Below are positions 1-7,587 of a stretch of DNA of 40,530 nt, piece after piece. The notes under the pieces are model-generated. The model was not told where the DNA came from, did not search any database, and worked only from the letters and a program-made list of their open reading frames with translations. Position 1 is the first letter of the stretch. Each line of letters opens with the position of its first letter. The position numbers were made by a program, and so were the translations under genes. This stretch comes from Chara braunii (Eukaryota > Streptophyta > Charophyceae > Charales > Characeae), in contig BFEA01000136.1 in assembly GCA_003427395.1 (NCBI GenBank), positions 1,296,238 through 1,336,767 of the forward strand, in the 5' to 3' direction.

Positions 1-1050
1 TTTTTTTTTAAGCACAACATGGAAGCCGTCGAACCGGATTCGACAGTACCACCAGCACTGTTGTTGCACTGCGTCAGTCAGTACTTTCTCCCGCTTTGGA
101 CCTCATCCCTGCATGTTTGCTGTTATGTTATTTTTTTACGTTGAAGCACAACACCGAAACCATCGAATCGGATTCGGCGGTACTGCTGGCTCTATTGTTG
201 CACTGAGACATTATAAGTACTTTGGGCCTGGCTCTAGTTGTTCACCATATGCACTAAAGACAAAAAATATGTTGGTGTACGTTTCCATGTTCTGGCGGAA
301 AATTCATGACATTGTTCATTTTGCACTTTTGCTGAGTAGTGGAGAGAGCCTGAGACCCTTTCTCTGGCTTTGGACCTCGTCCGTGCACGCAATCAAACCA
401 GCCCCCTCAGCCTCAAGAGCTGATGTTCTAGGACCCAGCCTCAGCCATGGCATGGTCTACAGTGTGGAACCATACGGTTGATATCCACCTCACCCCTCAA
501 TAGCTGTAGTGTCCTTACCGGAATGCAAGCACACACACAACCCCACCCAGGCGCATATCGCACAATAGCTGCATGGAGCACATGACTCCAATTTTGAAGC
601 ACAACACAGGAGCTGTAGAATCCGATTCGACGGTGCTGCCAGCACTGTTGTTGCCCTGAGTCAGTCAGTATTTTCTCCGGCTTTGGACCTCATCCGTGCA
701 TGCACAAGTCTTGCCTATTTTNNTGTTAAAGCACTGCANCGAACCCGTCGAATCAGATCCGACAGTACTGCCAGCTCTGTTGTTGCACTCAGTCAATCGG
801 TACTTTCTTTGCCTTGGGACCTCATCCATGAACGCACGGAATAGAACAGGAGCCCTCAGCCTCAGTATCCTAGTTCCTTCCCCACTACAAACATGACAAG
901 GTGTTCAAAAGTGGAGCCGTATCCCAGTCTTGATATGCACCGCACATCTGTGAGGCTGTACTATCCTTACTGAACTCCGGACAAACACACACAACAACAC
1001 CCAGACATTCCAACGGCAAGGTGCGAGCATACCACAAAAAATCTGACACA
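1..1050. repeat. Diverged tandem higher-order repeat (about 587-bp block, nearly two copies)
   Basis: Units starting with AAGCAC and containing a 'GTCGAA..GGATTCGACAGTAC' core and a 'TTTGGACCTCATCC' end occur at about 10-115, 143-240, 597-702 and 726-835. Within each pair the spacing is about 131-134 bp, and the two pairs are offset by about 587 bp. The sequence after each pair (368-565 and 811-1025) is also related: both hold 'CCCTCAGCCTCA', a 'CTTGATAT/GTTGATAT' stretch and an ACACACACA tract. This is seen directly. Several ambiguous bases lie in the second block. No coding function is supported; short open frames here fall inside repeat units. Confidence 0.7.
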
Positions 1051-1560
1051 GCCCGCCGCATCCGCTCACACTATTGGCTGCGAACAGCACCCACCCACAC
1101 CACACCCTGAGATCGCGAGATAACCACACTCTCCGAACAAGGGCGCGGACGAAGGGACCACCGACCGCTTCGGCCCACAGCCGGATGCCACCGCCCGCCC
1201 AAAACGTATCAAAAGCAAAGTGCACCGCCTCATCTCTGCNTCGAGAAACGNGAGTCAAGAGAGAAACNAATGCACCATGCANCCAACACACATGACTTCA
1301 ATATTAGGCTTTCACTACGACNATTTTCTCCCAACACATGACTTGATAAGTTGGCTTCTAGCACATAACTTTGACCAAATATAGGAGCTTTTATGATGCA
1401 TTCGTTTTTTTTAAAGGGATAGGGTTCGGGGCTTCGATATTTGTATTTCAGGTCTTCACTTCGACCATTTGCTGCGGTGGAGAAACTTAATTCCTGACTG
1501 GGGACGACAGGCTTTCCCCGCAGTCGGCTGTCAATGTCNCGTCAACTGGTCCACTACATA
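1051..1560. other. Non-coding stretch without recognised features
   Basis: About 500 bp with scattered ambiguous bases. I see no conserved coding frame, RNA gene or repeat pair. Short open frames on both strands lack any family signature. Confidence 0.5.
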
Positions 1561-1937
1561 GGGCCCCGCCACACCAATGTTGAAACCGGGAAATTGTTGA
1601 CAGGTGCTAGACCGGCTTCAACATTAGTGATTTCGACATAAATGCCTCCTTCGCGACACCACTCCTAGGAAAGGCACTCCAAGGAAAGACGCGGGATGAC
1701 GCGGTTAGCGCCACGGTGCTGAAAAACATCAGAAAAACCTTCTTGTTCGCTATCTTGAAGTTGGGGTGACAAATTTTGGGGCGCTGCATGCGGGTGGTTT
1801 CCACTTCAAAACGACGGCTGTTGAAACCTTTCGCCTGACAGGCGACGAAGCACTTTCAACAGCTTACCCCTCAACAGGTAGTGTGGCGATGTAGAAATGT
1901 CGAGAACTCATTTTTCAACATTGGTGTGGCGAGGCCC
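1561..1937. mobile_element. MITE-like non-autonomous DNA transposon with 25-bp TIRs
   Basis: The left end 1561-1585 starts GGGCCCCGCCACACC and is the reverse complement of 1913-1937 at 24 of 25 positions. The flanking triplet ATA is present on both sides (1558-1560 and 1938-1940), which fits a 3-bp target site duplication. The 377-bp interior has no coding frame. It contains a hairpin at 1818-1862: CTGTTGAAA pairs with TTTCAACAG, around an inner TCGCCTG-A-CAGGCGA palindrome. Size, TIRs beginning GGGCC and a 3-bp duplication suggest a PIF/Harbinger-like MITE, but ATA is not the usual TWA target and the superfamily is an inference. Confidence 0.8.
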
Positions 1938-1940
1938 ATA

Positions 1941-2401
1941 GACTCTTCCTGCTTGTGAGATTGAATTTCACAAACCAGCAACACAACAGTTTGTTTACCA
2001 TCCAAAGCAATGCTCGGTTCTAACAGGGAAAGGGTTTATGCAACGTAATTGGTAATTTGGTACCGTCAGACAGACAACATAATTGGCCACCTTTCATTTG
2101 GCAAGACAACCCTTAGACCCCNGTGGACGGAGTCTTGACCACCTTTAATTTGGCACAAGAGATAAATGCNGCGAGTCCACTTGGAGATCTCATGCCNGAT
2201 TCAGCGGTGGCCTTTGGCACCTAAAATATAGGGGTTAATGGTCTTTCCTATCTTCCCTGCCTAGTATACTCGTAATTATGCACNGGGGTCGCCCAGCATG
2301 GGTTAAATGAAAAGTTGGAGGGATTTTCGAGGCATTGGGAGACTGGCGTTTTGAAAAGGGTGTGAGTGGGTATGAAAAGGGTTTGGGTGGGGTATGAAAA
2401 G
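1941..2401. other. Intergenic stretch upstream of the DUF7869-type gene
   Basis: Moderately AT-rich sequence with a few ambiguous bases and no recognisable gene. It may hold the promoter or 5' UTR of the downstream gene; I see no clear TATA box that decides this. Confidence 0.4.
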
Positions 2402-2515
2402 GGTGTTCGGTCAAGGCCAAGCCCCCAATGGCCATCCGCATTTCCATTTTCCTGCAAAGGTGTTCGGTCAAGGCCAAGCCCCCAATGGCCGTCCGTATTT
2501 CCATTTTCCTGCAAT
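2402..2515. repeat. 57-bp direct tandem duplication (two units)
   Basis: Units 2402-2458 and 2459-2515 both start GGTGTTCGGTCAAGGCC and differ at only a few positions. The period is 57 bp, a multiple of three, so any frame stays open through both copies. The downstream reading frame is open back to 2366 largely because of this, but the region is probably 5' UTR or intron and not protein. Confidence 0.85.
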
Positions 2516-2599
2516 ATAGCAGGTGTTTATCCTCCTAACATATTCACCCGACATATGCTAAATCATCACATCTTTCTTCTTTGTCTAATTAAAATTCAT

Positions 2600-2662
2600 T
2601 TTGTCTCGATTCCTATCCTACACCTACCTTTTCCTTCAAGGTGCAGGTTGATTGAAGAAAAC
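2600..2662 (+). promoter_or_regulatory. Candidate 3' splice site and start context of the DUF7869-type gene
   Basis: A pyrimidine-rich run (CCTACCTTTTCCTTCAAG at about 2626-2641) is followed by GTGCAG/GTTG, resembling an intron acceptor. The first ATG after it, at 2663, sits in AAAACATGGCG, a favourable eukaryotic initiation context. This suggests that the open sequence upstream of 2663 is leader. It is inferred from consensus only. Confidence 0.4.
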
Positions 2663-3886
2663 ATGGCGTGTCATGATCATGTGACAGTGGATCCGCAACT
2701 GCCAGCTATGAACAACATATCGCCCATTACCGATTGTGTTGGCTCCAACACATTCGTCTCAGCGAACCGTCATCCACATATTCCCCCTTGTTCTCAGACC
2801 CCCTTACATGCAAGTCAAGACAACTTGAACTGCATCAACGATGCTACAATGGCAACAGTTGTCTTGTCGGGCCGCAAAAGGATGTCAAATAAGGCACTTG
2901 ATACGGTCACTTCTGAAAGTGTCTCTCCTGCAGTGCGTCGTCTACGACGTAGCAGCTCCTCCTCATCAAAAGATGACATGCACAAAGATGAAAGAGATGT
3001 GCTACCTTATAACGATTTCGAATCTGACAGCTCAATGTATGAGGGAACCCAAGTAGTTTTCATTCCAAGAGGTTCACTTCAGCTACTTGCAGATTCCCCG
3101 TCTGCCAAGGTCAGACCTTTAGGCTGCTCTAGACGCGCTCAATGCTCCAATGGCGATGCCAAATTCCCAATGTTTGATAGTTTTGTCCGCTCTGGCCATA
3201 GCGAAGAGAAACTAGGCAACGTCCGTGTAGACAGGTTGTCCGAGGTGTCGTCCTCGGGTAGTTTAGTTTCTTCGAGTGCAGATAGTTCACCAGATAAGAT
3301 CTGTCATCGCCTTGAAATTTCTCCTCTTCACGAGGAGGATGACAATTCGGATACTATATCTAACTTTAATGATATGTTTCCCAAGCGTCTGCCATCAGAG
3401 AAGCATTCGTACACATATCGAAAAAGAAACCAGAGATTGAAAGCTATTTTGAGTATTGTGCATACGAAACTGACTAGCAAAGCCTTAGCGGCAGTGCGTG
3501 GAAAGGAGTGTTGTAAACGTGAGTGTTGTGCAAAGATGACCAAGGATGACGTCAAAGCCGTGCGCAGTGCATACTATACCAAGGATCTCAAGAGTAAAAA
3601 TGCTTGGTGGGTAGAGACATTGAAGCGGTTCACATTCATCGAAGATGATAAGGAGATAGTGCAACCTATTGTTGGGAAACGAAAGATTTGTATAAGTGCT
3701 TGGTGCTATGTTTTGGGTGTCTGTAGAAACACTTTTCTTAAACATCGGAAATTTTTTGGGAAAGGGTATGTAATGCCTGAGCACGGTAGTACTGGCTTGC
3801 GGCGTACGTTGACCACGTATGGCGCTATGTACGGCAAACTCAACAGGTTTGTACGTGATAATGCTGATAGTAGCCAAACGATATGA
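2663..3886 (+). CDS. N-terminal half of a DUF7869-family (transposase-like) protein
   Basis: The frame is open from 2366, but I prefer the start at 2663 because of its ATG context and the likely splice acceptor before it; this gives about 407 residues. The first part is Ser-rich and low complexity (for example around 'RRLRRSSSSSSK'). From about 3410 the sequence becomes conserved-looking: a basic 'YRKRNQRLKA' helix, a cysteine cluster (KECCKRECCAK, about 3505-3537), and a helix-turn-helix-like segment (ICISAWCYVLGVCRNTFLKH, about 3690-3745). In my knowledge of DUF7869-type proteins, a Cys cluster and HTH-like region precede the catalytic-looking domain. Here the frame ends at TGA 3884-3886, overlapping by 4 nt (ATGA) the frame that carries that domain. 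A host gene and a transposon gene are both possible; the family call is moderately sure and the function is inferred. Confidence 0.6.
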   Translation: MACHDHVTVDPQLPAMNNISPITDCVGSNTFVSANRHPHIPPCSQTPLHASQDNLNCINDATMATVVLSGRKRMSNKALDTVTSESVSPAVRRLRRSSSSSSKDDMHKDERDVLPYNDFESDSSMYEGTQVVFIPRGSLQLLADSPSAKVRPLGCSRRAQCSNGDAKFPMFDSFVRSGHSEEKLGNVRVDRLSEVSSSGSLVSSSADSSPDKICHRLEISPLHEEDDNSDTISNFNDMFPKRLPSEKHSYTYRKRNQRLKAILSIVHTKLTSKALAAVRGKECCKRECCAKMTKDDVKAVRSAYYTKDLKSKNAWWVETLKRFTFIEDDKEIVQPIVGKRKICISAWCYVLGVCRNTFLKHRKFFGKGYVMPEHGSTGLRRTLTTYGAMYGKLNRFVRDNADSSQTI

Positions 3887-5583
3887 AAAGTAAAAATGGT
3901 GAGTCGAGAGTGATTTTGCAATTGCCGGCTTGTTACAACAAGGTTGACATTTACAAAATTTTGAAAGTCCAGCTGGACAACTCAAATGTCCCTGCAGTAT
4001 CTCTCCGAGTGTTCTACACTATATGGAGGACTCACTTCTGGCATGTGAGGTTCCATAATATTGACCAAAATTTTGCGAAGTGTGAAAAGTGTGTCGAGTA
4101 CAAAGAATCCATAAACTCGGCTAAGTATCTGCGAGTTCGCGAATTCTTCATTTCAGCGCGTGATAAGCACTTGGAGTTGCAGCTAAAACATCGAGCAACT
4201 TATGAGGTATGGAAGGAGGAGTCTAAGAAACATGGCTCAGATAGTTTATGCATCATCATTGATGGCATGGACCAAAACAAAACCAGTATTCCACACTTTG
4301 GAGGAGAGAACCGGTCAAAATTGTTTGCCAATGTGACTATGATGAAAACGAATTTGACAGCAATTCTAGCACATGGGCGTCAACCTTCCATTCACGTCCA
4401 TACGTGGTTCCCTTGTTATCCACATGACTCTAATGCAGTCGTGTCCTCCGTTATGAAAGTTCTTCGTGATGTCCAAGCGTTGAGTGGTCCACTTCCCCCG
4501 AAGCTCCGGATCCAGGCAGATAACTGTTGGAGGGAGAACAAAAATAGATACGTGTTAGCATTGGCTGCATCGTTAGTGAAATTTGGGTTTTTCAAAGAGG
4601 TTGAGTTTGGCTTTATGCTGGTAGGGCATACACACACCGATGTCGACGCCACTTTCAGTCATTTCTCACGTAAGCTGAGAATGCATGATGCATTCACTCT
4701 GCTGGATCTCTTCAGTCTTGTAACTTCGTCCCGACAAGAACGAACTGCATGCAATTTCATGGAGGAAATTGCAGATTGGCACGCTAGTATAAAGCCGTAT
4801 TTAGTAAAGAGGATGACAGGGCACACACGTCCTCACACTTTCAGATTTTATATGTTGGATGATAACCCTGTCTTTGTGTGGAAGGAGTATTGCAATAGTC
4901 TTGAACGGTCTGCACCCGTCTATTGCTTCCGAAGAGATGAAAACATGAGGTACGCAGGACCACAATGGTCATTTGAGCCTTTGGCTGTTCTACCTGAGGA
5001 AAACAAAGATTTTCTCTCAGGTTTAGAAGGAGTAAAAACTTTTGTAAGTTGGTTAGAGAACAAAAGACATGAGTGGGTTGGTATGCGAGATGAGGTGAGT
5101 TTCTCGAATGAGACAAGTCTTTCCTACTGGAAGTCCTTTCTAGGAATGGTTGAGGACCGCTTCAAGCCCGAAAACCAGAACAAAACACTTCAAGCTGGGT
5201 TTTGGCCAATTTTCGGAGAGAATGTCAATGACAAAGATGATGATGTCGATATTGACTTCCTTATTAAAAAGGAAGCAGTGCCCGGACCTATTTTCGTTGG
5301 TCCGGCTAACGAGCGTCCCAAGCCTGAGCTCAATCTGATCACGGATGTGGAGAAAGGTCAATTTGTTCTTTTGAGACCTTCACAAGAGGACCTTGATCAG
5401 GGTGTCCCTGTGTGGATGGGAAGGGTACTTTCAACAGTACACAACAACGAGAAATCGCCCACTTTCAATCATTTCTTAATTGAGTATTGGGTACCACAGC
5501 CTGTCGTGAAAAGCCTCACAGTAGAATATACAAATGTGTGGAAAAAGACTTGGACGAAGGATATGACATCAATGGAGCAATGA
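3883..5583 (+). CDS. DUF7869-family catalytic-like half (RNase-H/DDE-like core plus C-terminal small barrel)
   Basis: A 566-residue frame. Near residues 43-70 is 'FYTIWRTHFWHVRF' followed by a CxxC pair (C67, C70), as in DUF7869 proteins. The core resembles an RNase H fold: 'IIIDGMDQ' (D127, D130), 'QADNCW' (D213) and 'GHTHTDVDATFS' (H249, H251, D253, D255) are candidate metal ligands, in the order expected of a DDE/D transposase. Residues about 497-545 ('GQFVLLRPS...VPVWMGRV...HFLIEYW') look like a BAH/Tudor-type small barrel. The first ATG overlaps the previous stop as ATGA, so this is either one protein split by a frameshift or a re-initiation arrangement. An in-frame TGA ends it at 5581-5583, but coherent sequence continues in the same frame to TAA at 5716-5718. 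DUF membership is from family knowledge; transposase activity is inference. Confidence 0.65.
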   Translation: MKSKNGESRVILQLPACYNKVDIYKILKVQLDNSNVPAVSLRVFYTIWRTHFWHVRFHNIDQNFAKCEKCVEYKESINSAKYLRVREFFISARDKHLELQLKHRATYEVWKEESKKHGSDSLCIIIDGMDQNKTSIPHFGGENRSKLFANVTMMKTNLTAILAHGRQPSIHVHTWFPCYPHDSNAVVSSVMKVLRDVQALSGPLPPKLRIQADNCWRENKNRYVLALAASLVKFGFFKEVEFGFMLVGHTHTDVDATFSHFSRKLRMHDAFTLLDLFSLVTSSRQERTACNFMEEIADWHASIKPYLVKRMTGHTRPHTFRFYMLDDNPVFVWKEYCNSLERSAPVYCFRRDENMRYAGPQWSFEPLAVLPEENKDFLSGLEGVKTFVSWLENKRHEWVGMRDEVSFSNETSLSYWKSFLGMVEDRFKPENQNKTLQAGFWPIFGENVNDKDDDVDIDFLIKKEAVPGPIFVGPANERPKPELNLITDVEKGQFVLLRPSQEDLDQGVPVWMGRVLSTVHNNEKSPTFNHFLIEYWVPQPVVKSLTVEYTNVWKKTWTKDMTSMEQ

Positions 5584-5718
5584 CAGCATGCAGACTGTAT
5601 TATCTGGAGGTGGACGTCGAAGAAATTATCTGTCGAGAATGGTATCATCATCCCCAAGACGACAAGAGAGAAAACACTTGCGTGTCTAACTCTGCCAGAA
5701 AATATTCAGAATGAGTAA
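5584..5718 (+). pseudogene. C-terminal continuation of the DUF7869-type protein beyond an in-frame TGA
   Basis: In the same frame as the upstream domain the reading resumes after TGA 5581-5583 with 'DCIIWRWTSKKLSVENG' and 'IIIPKTTREKTLACL', ending at TAA 5716-5718. DUF7869 proteins commonly end with a short W-rich strand followed by a 'xIP.KT' segment, and this stretch has that character. The TGA is therefore probably a disabling mutation, a stop replacing a sense codon. Alternatively the true end is 5583 and the likeness is chance. Confidence 0.45.
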
Positions 5719-5822
5719 GTCCGGCGTCATGAAGCGGGATTTGATTATGATGGTTTGTAAACAAGTGTTTGTTGTGTTTGTTTCATATGATACAAATGTT
5801 GTTCGTTTTTCCTCTTCTCTAG
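5715..5822 (+). other. Candidate 108-bp intron
   Basis: GTAAGT at 5715-5720 matches the 5' splice consensus, and TTTTTCCTCTTCTCTAG ending at 5822 is a strong pyrimidine tract plus AG. Length and signals suit a plant-type intron. The phases do not join cleanly: the upstream frame is split after two bases of a codon, while the best downstream frame starts at 5823 in phase 0. Either the gene carries a further frameshift or this is not an intron. Confidence 0.35.
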
Positions 5823-6011
5823 TTGTTCTTTGTCTGTTGTCCCTCCTGTGTGTTGCACGTTCATCGATCGCGCGAGTGCACTGAAATCGATGGTGCGAGC
5901 AGGGAGGACTTCGAGTCGGATCCTTGGACGATGGTCTTGCCTTACATCGACAAACACTTGAACAACAGGAAAGAGTATCACTGGGAGAAAGTAGTTAGCA
6001 AGTTTCATTAG
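5823..6011 (+). CDS. Possible last exon of the DUF7869-type gene
   Basis: Open in one frame directly after the candidate acceptor at 5821-5822 and ending with TAG at 6009-6011. The second half ('DPWTMVLPYIDKHLNNRK', 'EYHWEKVVSKFH') has a balanced, protein-like composition rich in aromatic and charged residues. I do not recognise a domain. There is no good ATG at its start, so it is only meaningful as an exon; phase with the upstream frame is unresolved. Confidence 0.3.
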   Translation: MFFVCCPSCVLHVHRSRECTEIDGASREDFESDPWTMVLPYIDKHLNNRKEYHWEKVVSKFH

Positions 6012-6187
6012 CTAATGACTATAAGTTTGCAAATAAACTCGATTGGGGAGGTCTCGTTCCCGTGGCCGATGACATCCTTGGTCCAATCTGTCAACGTCAC
6101 TTGTGTAATAAGTTGAAATTTCATCACAATTACAATTTGTTGAACTGTAAATATGTGACGACCTCACCGCGCACTTAGTGTTCAGCG

Positions 6188-6697
6188 ATGAAACAGGAGT
6201 TGTTAGATTGTGCTCGTCACTGTCAGTTTCTCGAGCAGTATCCTCTAAGATGTCCGGGGATGTTGTCGCGATCAGTATCGTACTGTTGTGTTAGGTTGCG
6301 TTTGGGACAGTTTATCTTCTGCAGGGTGTTTTGTGTTGCTTGCTTGAACAAGAATAGAAACTTGAGTGACGATGTTGTGTATGCATCGCGAAACGAGTTG
6401 ACCATGGGTAGGAGAGGGATAAGTTTAGTTGAGCGTGAAGTTGACGGGAAGTGGGATATAGCAATTGGCGGTCAGGTGGATGATGTCACAACTTGGCACG
6501 AGGTAGAAATCAAAGTGACCGCTACACGGGACGCTATAGGGAGATCTTTGTTAGGAACTTCCAACTTCGTCCGCATGAAATATATTTCTGTGTTTTCGAA
6601 GAAGGTTACCGCCGAGGCACCTCAGTACCTCATGTTCGGATCGCCGATGAGAACATTATATGGCTTTGGTTCTTCGAGGCGTCTCAGACTCCAGTAA
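6188..6697 (+). CDS. Hypothetical protein, unassigned (169 residues)
   Basis: Open from ATG 6188 to TAA 6695-6697. I do not recognise a family. The first third is Cys-rich ('CVRLRLGQFIFCRVFCVAC'); the middle ('GISLVEREVDGKWDIAIGG', 'DDVTTWHEVEIKVT') looks like beta-rich globular protein. A second plus-strand frame (6493-6726), with 'QLRPHEIYFCVFEEGY' and 'RIADENIIWLWFFEAS', overlaps the end and also looks protein-like, so a frameshift near 6540-6580 may have broken a longer gene. It follows the DUF7869-type gene on the same strand by about 180 bp and could be a second product of the same element. Confidence 0.3.
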   Translation: MKQELLDCARHCQFLEQYPLRCPGMLSRSVSYCCVRLRLGQFIFCRVFCVACLNKNRNLSDDVVYASRNELTMGRRGISLVEREVDGKWDIAIGGQVDDVTTWHEVEIKVTATRDAIGRSLLGTSNFVRMKYISVFSKKVTAEAPQYLMFGSPMRTLYGFGSSRRLRLQ

Positions 6698-6960
6698 TGG
6701 CCTCTTGTAGGACTAGCTGCCCATGAAGCACAATGTCTCACATCGACTACATCTCCCTTCGGCATAAGTTGTATTGGCCGAATATACATGATAATTAATT
6801 TTGTGGTTCGGTTGATCCTTGTATGCTTCCTGCAATTATCGGTTTTTAGAATAAAATGTTATAACCGATTTATGGAATAAAGTGTTCGCTTGACCAGGTG
6901 CTTGACGTTCTTCCAATTTACTTAGATTGTCATATGGATGGAGTTATAGACGGTGACAAT

Positions 6961-7101
6961 GACGACATATTTGAGTACGTGGGGACAAGATTTAAAAAAC
7001 GGAGTGAGACTAGGGTGTTCCATGGTTTGAGACGACACATTTGAGTACGTGGGGACAAGATTTTAAAAAAAGAGTGAGACTAGGGTGTTCCATGGTTTGA
7101 G
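6961..7101. repeat. 70-bp direct tandem duplication
   Basis: Units 6961-7030 and 7031-7101 both start GACGACA(T/C)ATTTGAGTACG and end CCATGGTTTGA. They differ at a few positions, plus one or two extra A in the second unit's A-run. Non-coding. Confidence 0.85.
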
Positions 7102-7587
7102 AGTATCTAGCAGGATTTAATTCATGAATATCGAATTACGAGCAGACTCAGGGGACTGAGCAGTCTAATAAAAGGGGGTGTGGTCGGATGATGCCTCGAT
7201 TTTGAATCGTAGCTTATTACAAATCTTTTGTTTGGCTGTTTGCCAATACTATCTTGTTTTTTCCGTTATGGATTTTTGAAAAAATTTACAAGTTCGTGTT
7301 TGTTTTCTGTTTACTATAAACTTTTGTTTTTTCTCTAATGTTTTACAGTGAAATTAGTTTTCGTCTTTAATACTTCAAATCCTTTTAAATTTCCGATGTG
7401 TGTCTACTTATGCTTTGTAAACTTGTTATACAATGTGTTGATGATTATCGTATTTCAGTTTTCTTTTTTTCGAATACATTATCAGAATTTTATTTTGTCT
7501 CCCAAAAAAACAAGCAATTTAATTATCAGTACTAAATTTCGTTATGTTCACTTTTTAAAAAACTTCTCACTTTCAATGAAAACACAT
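7102..7587. other. AT-rich stretch abutting the truncated chromovirus
   Basis: Strongly AT-rich, unlike the C-rich sequence that begins near 7588. The plus frame crossing the junction (open from 7348) has hydrophobic low-complexity codons upstream of 7588 and is not gag-like. I see no LTR, primer-binding site or capsid or zinc-knuckle sequence here, so this is probably flanking DNA. Confidence 0.5.

Noticed and set aside
2366-2662. Open frame upstream of 2663 as the true N-terminus of the DUF7869-type protein
   Set aside because: It is made mostly of a 57-bp tandem duplication and low-complexity sequence, and a likely splice acceptor plus a better ATG context lie just before and at 2663.
3870-3890. 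Classical -1 ribosomal frameshift site between the two DUF7869 frames
   Set aside because: No slippery heptamer of the usual form lies in the short window where both frames are open.
2326-7200. Inverted 9-mer (TCGAGGCAT near 2328, ATGCCTCGA near 7192) as TIRs of the DUF7869 element
   Set aside because: Only nine bases match, the flanking sequence does not, and no target duplication is evident; chance is likely.
7348-7587. gag-like protein before the chromovirus pol
   Set aside because: The sequence is AT-rich, hydrophobic and low in complexity, with no zinc knuckle or capsid signature; it looks like flanking DNA read through in frame.
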